DNA of 64,000 nt from Alicyclobacillus fastidiosus (GCF_026651875.1 NZ_CP104067.1:1984001-2048000), one strand, 5' to 3'. Positions 17,110-27,000 are shown, counted from the stretch's first letter. Made by a program: numbers and translations. The notes: generated by a model not told the origin, from the letters alone.

Positions 17110-17250
17110 ATGGACCAAGAGAGGTCACCATCGCTGAAAGACTTTCCGAAGCCGATTCGAGATCAGGTTATGAAGATGCTTCGTACCGCGGTAAAGCGTC
17201 GCAAAGGACGAGCAGAAGAGGAGGCTTCGCATCGGCCCGACCCCAGATAG
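17110..17250 (+). CDS. Small basic protein divergent from the recombinase
   Basis: 46 residues starting at ATG 17110, with AAGGAGGA nine bases upstream. It is strongly charged: a middle IRDQVMKMLRTAVKRRKGR helix-like stretch with many Lys/Arg, then an acidic-to-basic tail. No family is recognised. Its place, divergent from the recombinase with about 190 bases between the starts, would suit a recombination directionality factor or a small regulator, but nothing in the sequence proves this. Confidence 0.5.
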   Translation: MDQERSPSLKDFPKPIRDQVMKMLRTAVKRRKGRAEEEASHRPDPR

Positions 17251-17825
17251 CTTCAGGGGCGGTCGGCGCGCAGAGGAGTTCCTTTCGGGGCTTGGTCGCG
17301 TGCGTTTGTAGCCCGCGTGAACCTCTGGGATGAGGCGGACGCGAGCTCGCAATCGACGACGTATGTACCCGCCTGCAGGGACGACCATAACCCTCTTTGG
17401 TGTTTGCCGCTTGAACCCCTACAGACGTATTTGACCGTGGGACTTGAACTTCGAGATGAATCTCATTCACCTGGTCCCAGCGGATGATCTAGTGTAATCG
17501 GAATGTGTAAAACGAGAGACGGACAGGTGCTGAGGATGGCGCACAGAAAGTGAGATCCGGGACATGTACGTCCGCTGAAGCGGGAGTACGGGGATAGACA
17601 CCTGTGACTGAGTCCCGAATTTTGTTGCAGTCGTGCTTCCCCGCAGTCCTGATGTAGAGTATGCAGGGCCTTTAGGAGTGTGTTACCAGAGGCGTTGAGC
17701 GCCAAAGCTGAACGTATCAGTAACACGGCGATGTTTTGTCCGTCAACCGGAATAATAAGGAACATAGGAAAATATGTATGAGAACAGGAGACGCTGGGCC
17801 CCCTGACTGAGAGGGGAAACCAACA
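17251..17825. other. Non-coding stretch within the element
   Basis: 575 bases with no reading frame that I trust; a 136-codon minus-strand frame (17463-17873) has no ribosome binding site and an unconvincing composition. It holds one nested inverted repeat (17680-17726) shortly before the 38-residue gene. It may contain an RNA or control region. Confidence 0.4.
17680..17726 (+). promoter_or_regulatory. Nested inverted repeat upstream of the 38-residue gene
   Basis: GTGTTAC (17680-17686) pairs perfectly with GTAACAC (17720-17726) and encloses a small GGCG/CGCC hairpin. It could be an RNA structure or a protein-binding site. Confidence 0.4.
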
Positions 17826-17942
17826 TTGAAAGACACCATGTTCGCCCTGAAAATCGCGTTCTTGCTGCTTCAAGTCGCTTCAGGCTCAATCCAACTGGTG
17901 CGTCAATGGAAGCGCAAAAAATCGAAAAGATCTCGTGTGTAA
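17826..17942 (+). CDS. 38-residue membrane peptide with basic tail (type I toxin-like)
   Basis: TTG start at 17826 with GAGGGG nine bases upstream. The peptide has one hydrophobic helix (FALKIAFLLLQVASG) and a tail of Lys/Arg (RQWKRKKSKRSR). A terminator hairpin begins at its stop codon, so it looks like a real short gene with its own transcript end. This shape is shared by type I toxins and small holin-like peptides of Bacillota mobile elements. No antisense RNA promoter was identified by eye, so the toxin reading is only a hypothesis. Confidence 0.55.
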   Translation: MKDTMFALKIAFLLLQVASGSIQLVRQWKRKKSKRSRV

Positions 17943-17962
17943 GGTGCAGCTTACACCACTTT
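17937..17962 (+). terminator. Terminator of the 38-residue gene
   Basis: GTGTAAG (17937-17943) pairs perfectly with CTTACAC (17950-17956); a T-rich run (CACTTTTG) follows. The stem includes the TAA stop. Confidence 0.65.
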
Positions 17963-18179
17963 TGATTTAGCGAATTCTAGGGGGCTAGCGCCTTCTGCAC
18001 TCATCTTCACAGCGTGGTGCGGACAATCTTCAAGAGTTTCGTAACACTTTAACTGTATGCAGGTTCGATCCTCGATAGCACCCGGATACCGGAGCTCACG
18101 ATGGGCCTAAATCGTTTGAAACATTCCTGTGTGGCGGCTCGTCTAATTCAGTAACAACCCGAAAACGGAGGGCCTCACC

Positions 18180-18278
18180 ATGAAGAGATACCAATTCCGA
18201 GATTTTGTCTGGGTAGCGACGGGAACAGCCATCATCTGTTGCATCATCGCCGCGAGCGTCGCTCGACTGATGTTATAA
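18180..18278 (+). CDS. 32-residue single-pass membrane peptide
   Basis: ATG 18180 with GGAGGG seven bases upstream, 33 codons including the stop. The N-terminus is charged (KRYQFRD), then one hydrophobic helix (VWVATGTAIICCIIAASVA) and a short RLML end. Two adjacent Cys lie in the helix. No family is recognised. The strong ribosome binding site and clean membrane profile argue that it is translated. It may act with, or resemble, the 38-residue peptide upstream. Confidence 0.5.
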   Translation: MKRYQFRDFVWVATGTAIICCIIAASVARLML

Positions 18279-18279
18279 A

Positions 18280-18323
18280 GCACGCGCTCGGCCTGCGTGG
18301 CCCCACTACACCATGGCGCGTGC
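18280..18323 (+). repeat. 8-bp inverted repeat after the 32-residue gene
   Basis: GCACGCGC (18280-18287) and GCGCGTGC (18316-18323) are perfect complements 28 bases apart, directly after the stop. There is no T run, so it is not a classic terminator. Confidence 0.4.
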
Positions 18324-18477
18324 ATACCGTTTAGCGGTACATATCGAAACTCGACTCTGCATCCATCAGGCAATCTCGCTTCTTCACAATATCGATATAT
18401 TTGCCGTTCTCTCTCTGTCGAGATAGTGCATACGCTGTTTGGTCTGCGCTTATCACCCGACATAAAGGAGAGCATGC

Positions 18478-18675
18478 ATGAGACAACATGATTATGTCAC
18501 ACAGTTGATGTTGCGACATCAACAAGCACGCTTGGAGAGAGTCAATCGAACGCATTGGATGTATAGGGACTTGCCGACATCCGGTTCCTTTGCGAGGAGG
18601 TGGGTGGCGCGCCTGCGGAAGCGGCCGTTCATTCGCAATGGGTTCGTCCATCCAGTCGGAGCCGACAGTGAATGA
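18478..18675 (+). CDS. 65-residue basic protein of the element
   Basis: ATG 18478 with AAAGGAGA seven bases upstream. The protein is rich in Arg and His (HQQARLERVNRTH, RRWVARLRKRPF) and has no hydrophobic segment. No family is recognised; a nucleic-acid-binding role would suit the charge but is a guess. It is the last gene before the right-end terminator and attachment site. Confidence 0.5.
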   Translation: MRQHDYVTQLMLRHQQARLERVNRTHWMYRDLPTSGSFARRWVARLRKRPFIRNGFVHPVGADSE

Positions 18676-18714
18676 CGCAACGCATCTGATATTCGCCACC
18701 TAGACAGGAAAGAA

Positions 18715-18761
18715 GCCCCCTCTACCAGTGGGTTGCGCCATGCGTTTCCGCTAGAGGGGGC
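18715..18761 (+). terminator. Right-end terminator of the element
   Basis: GCCCCCTCTA (18715-18724) pairs perfectly with TAGAGGGGGC (18752-18761) across a 27-base loop, followed by a short T-rich GGTTTATG. It lies 24 bases inside the right core and would insulate the MFS half from the element. Confidence 0.65.
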
Positions 18762-18784
18762 GGTTTATGTATGTAGTGGGTGCC

Positions 18785-18797
18785 TGACGAACCACAA
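18785..18797. repeat. Right attachment-site core (13-bp direct repeat)
   Basis: TGACGAACCACAA, the partner of 15509-15521. It joins the 5' half of the MFS gene. Confidence 0.9.
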
Positions 18798-19478
18798 AAT
18801 CCAGGTCACAACCGACCGACGGGCGATACCTTTCTTCCAGACTTGGCGCAAGGCGGTCCCCATGGAAGGTCGCTGTTCGAGTCTCGCGTACTTCGGTGTT
18901 TCCGGAAGGGCGAAGCGAAGGACGATAGTGTACAGCGCTGGGATTGCACCTAACAGAAATACGACCCGCCAACCAGAGTGAGGGATGACAAAGAACGAAA
19001 CGAGTGCGGCCACGAGCGAACCAAACGCCCAGAACATCTCGAGAAAGACGACGCGGCGGCCGCGCACCTTCTCCGGCGACGACTCGAGTACATAGGTGGT
19101 CGCTACCGGCAGTTCGCCTCCAAGCCCCAGTCCGACGAAGAACCGCAGGACACAGAAGATCCCTATCCCCGCGGCAAAGGCCGACAACCCCGTTGCAATA
19201 CTGTAGATCAACAAGGTGAACAGGAAGATGTTTCGGCGTCCAAATTTATCCGCTAGCGAACCTGCAAAGGCGGATCCGACCGCCATACCAATCGAACTGA
19301 CGCTGCCAATCAACCCAGTGACGGTGGTGGACAGGTGCCAATCCTTGGAAAGCGACACGAGTACGTAGGACAGGAGTCCGACGTCAAACGAGTCGAACAA
19401 CAAGCCGAAGCCGGAAGACGTGAGAATCCGGGCGGCCGAGACCGGCTTTGGCCCGACGAGTGTCGATGTACTTGCCAT
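18785..19478 (-). pseudogene. MFS transporter, 5' half (gene split by the recombinase element)
   Basis: Encodes residues 1-231 of the transporter; the frame then runs six codons into the element before a stop at 18765. It contains helices 1-6, the FDSFDVGLLSYVL segment of helix 1, and the cytoplasmic signature GSLADKFGRRN near residue 74. ATG 19478 has GAGGAGCG about ten bases upstream. Both halves are otherwise undamaged, which means the insertion is recent or is still removed at times. The YceI/NaiP-like or aromatic-acid symporter-like N-terminus suggests uptake of a small organic acid (inference). Confidence 0.9.
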
Positions 19479-19631
19479 CTGTGGTTCACGCTCCTCTCAA
19501 CTGAACTTCTAGACCCATATATGAGCGCGCCCAAACTTCTGTGCATGCCAAAGCGCAAGGAATTTTGCGATCGGTGTCGAATCTGTCATGATTGAACCGA
19601 ACGTATGTTTTGTTTCGAAGGGGAGGACCAG

Positions 19632-20921
19632 ATGCTTCGCATCCTACATACGGCAGATCTTCATGTCGGGACGCCGTTTAAGCTTCGGGCTTCGCAATTG
19701 CCTGACGGTGCGTTTGAACAACTTCGCCTCGCGGCTGGAACCGTGTTGCAGCGGATTGTCGACTACGCTATCGACCAACGCGTAGATGCGGTCATCATCG
19801 CGGGGGATCTGTTCGATGAGGCGGATCCTCCAGTGAGCGTGCAGTACGATGTTCTTCGCCAATTTCGGAGATTGTCCGAACTAGACATCCCCGTCATCTT
19901 GTCGCACGGCAACCACGACCCCGTGGGGGCGGCGTCGTTATTTCCGTGGCCCAGTACGGTACACGTGTTGGGCACAGGGGCGACCGGGGAACGCGTGTGT
20001 GACATCGTCCTGCCACTTAGCGGCTACCAGGTCCAGTTTTCCGGGTTTTCATACCTCACGCGCGAAGTGTACGGCTCAAAGGTCGCGCAGTTCGCGCGGC
20101 GCGACGACGTGGATATCGCGATTGCCCTCTATCACGGCCAGGTTGGTTCGGCCTCCGGGCCACACGCGCCGTACGCCGCCACCTCGCTAGGGGAAATCCT
20201 CACACACGGCGATTTCGACGTGTGGGCTTTGGGCCATATTCACGGCTATCGAGTGCTACACGAAGGCCGTCCCTTTGTCGCGTATCCAGGTTCACCGCAG
20301 GGGCGCGACGCCGGGGAGATCGGACGGCATGGCGGAATCCTGCTCGCGTGGGACGAGCATCTGACGTTTTCGCACTCGTTCATCCCGTTCTCGACGGTCG
20401 AATGGCAGCGGGTGGACGTCGACGTGACGGGACTGGCGACGTTTGAAGCCGTGTGGGCAGCCACCGCAGCGAAGCTTTCCAGGGACTCAACGCTTTGCCT
20501 CATCGACTTGCATCTGTCTGGTCAAAGCCCGTTGTCTGCGAGCCTCAATCTCCCTGAGGCACGGAGTATTTTTCAACAGGCCGCAATCGACGATGGCTAT
20601 CCCGTGTGGATTCATCGCTACGCCAGTGCGGTGGAGGCCGAGATCGACTGGAGTGTGTGGGAGGCGTCTGACGGCTACGTGGGTCAACTGATGGCTTTGT
20701 TGCGCCAAGTCGAAGAGCGTCCAGAGGTATCGCTCAGCCTCTTACAAGGCGTTTGGTCGAAAGACGAGATAGCTGTCGTGGAGGAGGCGCTAGAAGGCGA
20801 CCCCGAGTCCGTGATGGAGCAGGTGCGGCAAATCTTACTAAGCCAGATGAGACCGGGGCAAGAGGCCTTTGAACTGGTAGAATGGAGGGGTGTGCATGCG
20901 GCTACAGGCTCTGCGGATTGA
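19632..20921 (+). CDS. yhaO: DNA double-strand-break repair phosphoesterase, SbcD-like (YhaO)
   Basis: 429 residues; ATG 19632 with GGGGAGGA in front. All metallophosphoesterase motifs are present: HTADLHVG (6-13), GDLFDE (near 57), GNHDP (near 92), the YHGQ histidine (near 168) and GHIHGY (near 200). The family cuts DNA ends with Mn2+ and works with an SMC-like ATPase, here the next gene, which overlaps its end by 26 bases. B. subtilis has the same yhaO-yhaN pairing. Confidence 0.9.
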   Translation: MLRILHTADLHVGTPFKLRASQLPDGAFEQLRLAAGTVLQRIVDYAIDQRVDAVIIAGDLFDEADPPVSVQYDVLRQFRRLSELDIPVILSHGNHDPVGAASLFPWPSTVHVLGTGATGERVCDIVLPLSGYQVQFSGFSYLTREVYGSKVAQFARRDDVDIAIALYHGQVGSASGPHAPYAATSLGEILTHGDFDVWALGHIHGYRVLHEGRPFVAYPGSPQGRDAGEIGRHGGILLAWDEHLTFSHSFIPFSTVEWQRVDVDVTGLATFEAVWAATAAKLSRDSTLCLIDLHLSGQSPLSASLNLPEARSIFQQAAIDDGYPVWIHRYASAVEAEIDWSVWEASDGYVGQLMALLRQVEERPEVSLSLLQGVWSKDEIAVVEEALEGDPESVMEQVRQILLSQMRPGQEAFELVEWRGVHAATGSAD

Positions 20922-23900
20922 CCACTTTGGCCCGTATCGCAATCAGACGTGGACCTTCCACAACCACGGCTTACACATCCTGTTCGGCCCCAATGAAGCG
21001 GGCAAGAGCAGCCTGCTAGCCGCCATTCGCGGAGGTCTCTTCGGAAACACTCGATTGGCCGAGGGGACAGCGCACGCGCAGCCCGGCGCACATGTCGGGA
21101 TGCAGCTGTGCCAAGAATCCGGGTCGGTCGTTACACTCGAACGGAGTCTCACGAAAAAGACTGCGCCCCATCTTTGCGATGAGGATGGGCGTAAAGCCAC
21201 GGGCCAGGCGGAGCTCGCGGCCTTGTTCCCCGAACTCCGGCAAGTGGAACAGCTGCTGTACGAGACGTTTTTCACGCTTCAATTGGCCGATTTAGTGGCG
21301 TTTTCCGATAAACCCAACGCGCTGCTCTCGCAGTTATTTGGATTGCGGGCGCTGCTCGTCAATCCCTACGCGCTGGAAGAGGCGGTCGAGAAGGCGGCCA
21401 TGGAGGTCTACAACCCGCACCGGAGGGCAAGTCGGCCACGCCTAAATCAGGCCCTGCGCGCTTGGCGTGAGGTCAGGGGGGCGCTCCAGGCCTCGCCGGA
21501 TCAAGCTGCGTGGTATCGCCACGCAAAGCGGCGCCGGGAAGAACTCGCCCTCCGTCTAGCGGACGAGCGGCGGGCGCTTGAGGCAGTTGGAGCAGAACTG
21601 GGCTTTGTCGAGCGCGTCGCGTCTCTGCGCCCGACGGTGCTGGAACTGATTGAGACAGAAGCGGCCATGGCGGCCCTCGGGGCGGTTCCTCCCGGACGCT
21701 ATGACACCTGGTTACAGGTTCCTGACTGGCAACACAGGTTAGAGGAACTCGAAGGCGAGCGCAAAGAAGCGGCGGCTCAAATCGCGCGCCTGGAGAGCGA
21801 CATTCGCCAGTTGACGACGACCGTGTCCCAGGCCGAGCTTCGCGGTGACGTGCAGGCGTGGCGCTTGCGCGCAAAGGAACTGCAGATGAGCATCCAGCAG
21901 TGGGAGGAGGCAGTGAAACTCTCCCTTCGCGCGGAGGATGAGGGCGCGAAGGTGCTTCATCGCATCCCCTTCGAAGTCGACGCCGCGGGGTTGGCGTACC
22001 TCGCCTCGCTGACGGCGGGAGGGGAGCTGCAACAATCGGCAAGGGCGTATGAGCAGGCGGCCTCGGCACGGTCAGAAGCAACCCGTCAACTGGATGTTGC
22101 ACTGAGTTGGGAAGGGGAGCAGCGCCAGTCGTTTGAGTCGCATGCCAGGCTGGGGTCTGCGAGCGACCAGGATGCCCGGTTGGCCATCGAGGCGCGCGAC
22201 GTCGAACTGCGCGACGCCGAGCACGGGTATCGCACAGACTTCGAACGTTTGCTCGACTGGCGCGACGCGGCAGGCCGCGAGTCTCAGCCTGATTTGCAGG
22301 TGCCGCAAGCTGCGCGGTGGATCCGGCCCGCAATCGTGTTGGTCAGCGCCGCAGGTGTCGCCATTGAAGCGGTGTCGCATCAGTTTTTCGCATCGGGCGT
22401 CCTCGCCGTCGCGCTTCTTTTGTCGCTCATTTTGACGCTTTCCAGCCTGCGGTCGGCCAGGGCGGCGTCCGAGCGAAGCCGACCGAACCCACCCTATCTG
22501 ACGCGGTGGAAGGGCGCCGTCGCGTTCGACACGGTCGATACAATCCTCGAGCAGATCTCCAGGGAGATCCGGGACGTGGAATTGGAGCGCAGGCATCTCG
22601 AGCGCACCAAATCCCTGTTGCGAGATTACGAGGAAGCGGTCTACCGACGCCGACTCTGTGAGTCGGAGTGCGATGCGGCGCTCAAAACTTACCGCGAGGC
22701 CGAGTCGTCGTATAAAGCGTCGCTAAAAGACCTGCACCTTCCCGCTGGTCTGTGGACGAGCACCGAACTCGTTCAGTTCGCCGAATCCGCTCGCGCGCGG
22801 TTGCACTGGAAGGGTGTACAGGACGAGTCGGAACAGGTGGTCAAGGAAGCCTCAGAGCGCGTTTTCTCGCAGCTTCTGAAACTCCAGGCGTGGCTTTCTG
22901 CGAGCGAGCACTTGGACGAGCCCGACCTCGAGGGCGCCGTCGCCTACGCGCTTTGCCAGCGGGATTCCTGTTCGGCGGCGCATTTCGCAATTGACACGCT
23001 GGTTCAGGTGTTGGCGCGGTGGGAACAGATGGTTGAGACGGCCTTGCAGGACGCCATGAGCTGTGAGCGCCTGAAGGAGAAGCGGGAAGCGCTGTTGTCC
23101 GAGGTCGAGCGGATGGACTCGGAGATTGCCGCATGCGACCAAAGCGTTCGGCGAGTCTACCGCGAACTCGGCGTTGTCGGCGCGGAGGATTACCGTTTCT
23201 GCATGGAACGCGAGGCGAAGCGGCGCACGTTGCAACAGCGGCGCGAGCGCGCGCTGCAGACGCTTGTCGTGGAGTGCAGCGGCGAGCGACGGGCGTTTCG
23301 AGTTGTGCAAAAGGCATCGAAATCGACGCTTGCGACCTTGCAGGCGGAGGTGTCGGCGCTTCGCGATACGCTCGACCGCAGGGACGAAACAGTCAAATCG
23401 CTCCAAGAAGAACTTTGGACCATCGACCGCTCGCTCGAGGAGAGTCAACTCGGGCTGGCGGGGGACGACCTCCGGTGGCAAGCGCAACAGCTCGAGGGCG
23501 AAATCGCGGAGCTGAAACGGAACTTTGCAGCCATGGCTATCGTCAAATCACTTAGCGTCCGCGCCAGAGTGGCCGTCGAATCCGAACAGTCGTCGCCCCT
23601 TCTCGCCAGGGCGTCCGAATACTTGGCGTCCATCACCGGAAATCGGTATCCACTGTTGCGCGTACCGTTGGGATCGGATGGATTACAGCACGTCTATCTG
23701 GTGAACGGCGCGGGACAGACGTTTACCATGACCGAAGTGTCTCGAGGTACCCGCGAGCAGGTGTACCTCGCGCTGCGGCTGGCGGTGATTTCACAGTATC
23801 GCGAACAAGGGGTCATTTTACCCGTGGTTCTCGATGATCCACTGGTGAACTTCGACGACGAACGCGCGCAAAAGGTGATGGACTTGCTCGTCGAAGAAGG

Positions 23901-23994
23901 CAGAGAACAACCGATTATCTATCTCACTTGTCACGAGCGCCGCTTGTCCGACGTGCAGTCACGAGCAGGCGTACACTTGATTCCGATGAAATAA
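20896..23994 (+). CDS. yhaN: SbcC/Rad50-like ATPase (YhaN)
   Basis: 1032 residues; ATG 20896 with GGAGGGG in front. Walker A GPNEAGKSS is at 31-39 and the C-terminal signature and Walker B (SRGTREQVYLALRL, then LPVVLDDPLVNFDDE) at about 955-990; between them are long coiled coils. Near residues 474-520 there are two hydrophobic segments (IVLVSAAGVAIEAV, FASGVLAVALLLSLILTL) where Rad50 proteins carry a zinc hook; this membrane-type insert is a YhaN feature. The ATPase partners the upstream nuclease in DNA end processing, possibly at the membrane. Confidence 0.9.
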   Translation: MRLQALRIDHFGPYRNQTWTFHNHGLHILFGPNEAGKSSLLAAIRGGLFGNTRLAEGTAHAQPGAHVGMQLCQESGSVVTLERSLTKKTAPHLCDEDGRKATGQAELAALFPELRQVEQLLYETFFTLQLADLVAFSDKPNALLSQLFGLRALLVNPYALEEAVEKAAMEVYNPHRRASRPRLNQALRAWREVRGALQASPDQAAWYRHAKRRREELALRLADERRALEAVGAELGFVERVASLRPTVLELIETEAAMAALGAVPPGRYDTWLQVPDWQHRLEELEGERKEAAAQIARLESDIRQLTTTVSQAELRGDVQAWRLRAKELQMSIQQWEEAVKLSLRAEDEGAKVLHRIPFEVDAAGLAYLASLTAGGELQQSARAYEQAASARSEATRQLDVALSWEGEQRQSFESHARLGSASDQDARLAIEARDVELRDAEHGYRTDFERLLDWRDAAGRESQPDLQVPQAARWIRPAIVLVSAAGVAIEAVSHQFFASGVLAVALLLSLILTLSSLRSARAASERSRPNPPYLTRWKGAVAFDTVDTILEQISREIRDVELERRHLERTKSLLRDYEEAVYRRRLCESECDAALKTYREAESSYKASLKDLHLPAGLWTSTELVQFAESARARLHWKGVQDESEQVVKEASERVFSQLLKLQAWLSASEHLDEPDLEGAVAYALCQRDSCSAAHFAIDTLVQVLARWEQMVETALQDAMSCERLKEKREALLSEVERMDSEIAACDQSVRRVYRELGVVGAEDYRFCMEREAKRRTLQQRRERALQTLVVECSGERRAFRVVQKASKSTLATLQAEVSALRDTLDRRDETVKSLQEELWTIDRSLEESQLGLAGDDLRWQAQQLEGEIAELKRNFAAMAIVKSLSVRARVAVESEQSSPLLARASEYLASITGNRYPLLRVPLGSDGLQHVYLVNGAGQTFTMTEVSRGTREQVYLALRLAVISQYREQGVILPVVLDDPLVNFDDERAQKVMDLLVEEGREQPIIYLTCHERRLSDVQSRAGVHLIPMK

Positions 23995-24012
23995 GAGAGC
24001 GAGGAATGCGGT

Positions 24013-27000
24013 TTGACCGACGTACGGTTTTGGCTGGGTCCGACGGGGAGTGGGAAATCTCAAACCATCGTGCGAGAACTGCGACAGGAGACGGAGCGAA
24101 CCCCCATCGGTTCGACTCTGTTTTGGGTCGTCCCGGACGATGTGGCGTTCGCCGCCGAACAAATGCTCATGGCGCAGATTCCGTCGACGTTGCGCTGTGA
24201 AGTCATTACACTGCCTCGCCTGGCCGAGAGAATTCGCCGAGCTGCGGGCGACAATGACGAGCAGCCGATCAACGCCTCCGGGAAGCAACTGCTCTTTGCT
24301 GCCGTGTACCGCGAGTTGCGCGATACGCTGGGGCCGCTCAAGCGGGCAGAGGCAAACGTCGGCTTCCATCGCATGGTGCTCGACACATTTGACGAGATGT
24401 CCCAATATCGGGTGAATCTGTCCGCGCTGGAAGGGGCGCTCGAATCGGCCGCAGCTTCACTCGATGTCAGTGTACCACGGGCTCAGATGTCCGTAGGGAG
24501 ATCCCTCATCGGGAAACTGCGTGACCTAGTTGTGTTGTACATTCGATACCGGGAGCGCCTCGCAGAAAAAGGATTTTTCGATCCGGCGCTGTCGCTCGCG
24601 AGCGCGGCCCAATCGGTGACTGACGTACCTTTTGTCGCCGAGTCCACCTTTTATTTTGACGGATTTCACACCTTGACCCCGGAACAGGTTGAACTCATGG
24701 CGGAAATCGCACGCCACGCCACGCAGTGCACGTTTACCTTTCCTCTGTCACAGGTCTCTACGCCGGACGAGGTGGCACTGTCTCAAGCGAGCGCCCAGTG
24801 GCCGCAGTCCGAACGACTCGCACGCTGGTTGCCAGACTTTGAGCACAACTACAGCGGCGAACTACCGGGCGTCGTGTATAGCGTATTCCAATTGTCAGCT
24901 TGTCTCTTGCACAAGGGCGTGCAGTGGACGTGCACGTCGATGGAGCCGGACGCGCAGGAGCGCCCGTCGTTAGCGTCGTTGGAAAGGGTGTTTCGAGGCG
25001 TTGAAGTTGCCCGGGTGAATGGTCTCGCCGACGTCCTCAGCGTGTGGGAAGCGGAGGACGACGAGTCGGAGGCGTACGCCTTGGCAGACGACATTTTGCG
25101 TCTCGTCGAACAACAGGGCGTATCCTTTCGCGATATCGCGATACTCGTCCCTTCCTTAAACGAGGAGGGCAATCGAATCCACGAAGTGCTCGAGCGATAC
25201 GATGTTCCGCACTCGATGGATACGTTTCCGCCACTTGCCGCCCACGCCTTGGGGAGGTTTATTCTCGCAGCGCTACGGGCAGTCATCGAAGATCTGTCCA
25301 CCGATTCGATGGCGCGCCTGTTGCGCACGGAGTTCCACGGAATCGACCAAGCGACGGTCGACTGGTTCGACATGTACTTGCGCTCCTGTGGGGTCGCTTC
25401 CGCGCAGTTGTGGTTCCAGGATGAAGACTGGTCATTTCTTCAACAGCAGGCGGAAGAACCGCAGTTGGCGAAGGCGAAGCGGGATGACGAACGGGCCAAC
25501 CGCATCCGGAAGTCCCTCACTTCGTTTTTACAGCCGTTCTACGACGCGCTGTGCGACGAGATCTTGACGCCGCTCGCCTTCGCACAGGCGCTCTGGCAAC
25601 TACTCACCGCCGTCGACGCCAAATCCGCGATTGCAGAGTCAGTCGTCCGGGAGGACGTCGACAACAATCCACTGCAGGCGAGCCAACATGAACAGGCTTG
25701 GCAACTCACAATCGGTCTCTTGAACGATCTCGCTTCCGTGTACGCCGACGCACAATTCGTTCGCGAGGACCTGTTTGAACTGGTGACGTGCGCCCTAATC
25801 GACGAGAAACAATCTACCATTCCAAGTGGTCTCGACGAAGTTCTCATCCGTCCCTACGCTCATGCACACGGCTGGACGCGCCCATACGTATTTGTCCTCG
25901 GGGCGTCCGACCACGCGCTGCCGACCAAGGTCCAGTCCAGCGGTTTGCTGCAGGACGACGAACGGGAGATGTTTGCGACTCTGTTTGGCATTCCGATTGG
26001 GTTTACCTCACAGGAGTTGATGGCTGTGGACCAGCTGTTGCCCTACATGCTGTTCACGCGTGCGACAGGGCGCTTGACCATCAGTTTTGCGCGGACGCGA
26101 GGCGGCGCGGAACAGCGGCCGTCGCCGTACGTGACACGGATTTGTCAGGCGTGTGACGTGTGGCCACAACGCGTGCGGACGATGGGCGAAGAAGGTCTTC
26201 AGTCGAGTGGCCGCGATGACGTCCTGATCATGCGCTCGTCTGTGGCGCTCGATTTGGTGGTTCAACTTCTGTCACAGGCGAAGCACGGTGGCGAGCAGGC
26301 TCTGCTCGAACGCGCTGAACTGGCGGATATCGCCGCTTGGTTTTGTGCCACAGAGGAGCGTAAAGAGCGACTGCACCGCGCCATTGCAGGTCTGTATCAC
26401 AGGTTGCCAGCGGGCGTGATCGAGCGCGGGTTGGCTCGACGGCTCTACGGTGCACCTTTGGTGACAAGTGTTCATCGATTGGAGACGTATGCAGTTTGTC
26501 CGTATCAATACTTTATTCGCTTCGGCTTGCGGGTGGAGCCGGACGTGCAGCACGCCACACAGGCTGCCGAGGTCGGGAACCTTCTTCACGACACCGTCTT
26601 TGAACTCGCAGATCTGCATCGCCGTAAGGACGTTCGGTTTGATCAACTGTCACTCTCTGACATGGTTGAGCTCGCCGAGCGCGTGTTTGCAGAGAAGCTG
26701 CTCGAGAGTCGCCACATGGCGTTTCAGAGTGGGATTCGCGGGGCTCGTGCAGACGACTTGCGAAATTACCTCCAGGCGATCGCAGAGGCATTGTGGCTGC
26801 AGGCGACGAACGGATCTTACGAACCCTACCAGTTGGAGTGGTCGTTCGGCATGCCAAACGATGAGGCCCCTGCGTTTCCAGTTGACCTTCCAAAGGGAGA
26901 GCAGGTGCTGATTCGCGGGCGGGTGGACAGGCTAGATCTGTACGAGGACGGCGACACGACCTGGTATCGAATTTTTGATTACAAGAGTGGCAGCAGTTAC

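Larger units (their letters stand above)
15522..18797. mobile_element. 3.28-kb serine-recombinase integrative element
   Basis: 3,276 bases bounded by the 13-bp repeat TGACGAACCACAA. The recombinase gene ends 16 bases from the left core, as is usual for large serine integrases. The rest carries four very small reading frames with good ribosome binding sites (17110, 17826, 18180, 18478), two terminators, and several inverted repeats. No replication, conjugation, capsid or transposase gene is present, so mobility would rest on the recombinase alone or on a helper. The target is coding DNA and excision would restore the gene exactly, as for the skin-type elements of spore formers (established for those; an inference here). 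Confidence 0.9.

Noticed and set aside
17463-17873. 136-codon minus-strand frame in the element
   Set aside because: No ribosome binding site, unlikely composition, and it overlaps the better-supported 38-residue gene.
17980-18085. tRNA-like stretch: GGGGGCTA and TAGCACCC could form an acceptor stem, and GGTTCGATCC resembles a T-loop
   Set aside because: The spacing is about 100 bases, there is no D-arm GG, the T-stem pairs poorly and no anticodon stem is clear; it is more likely chance or a worn remnant.
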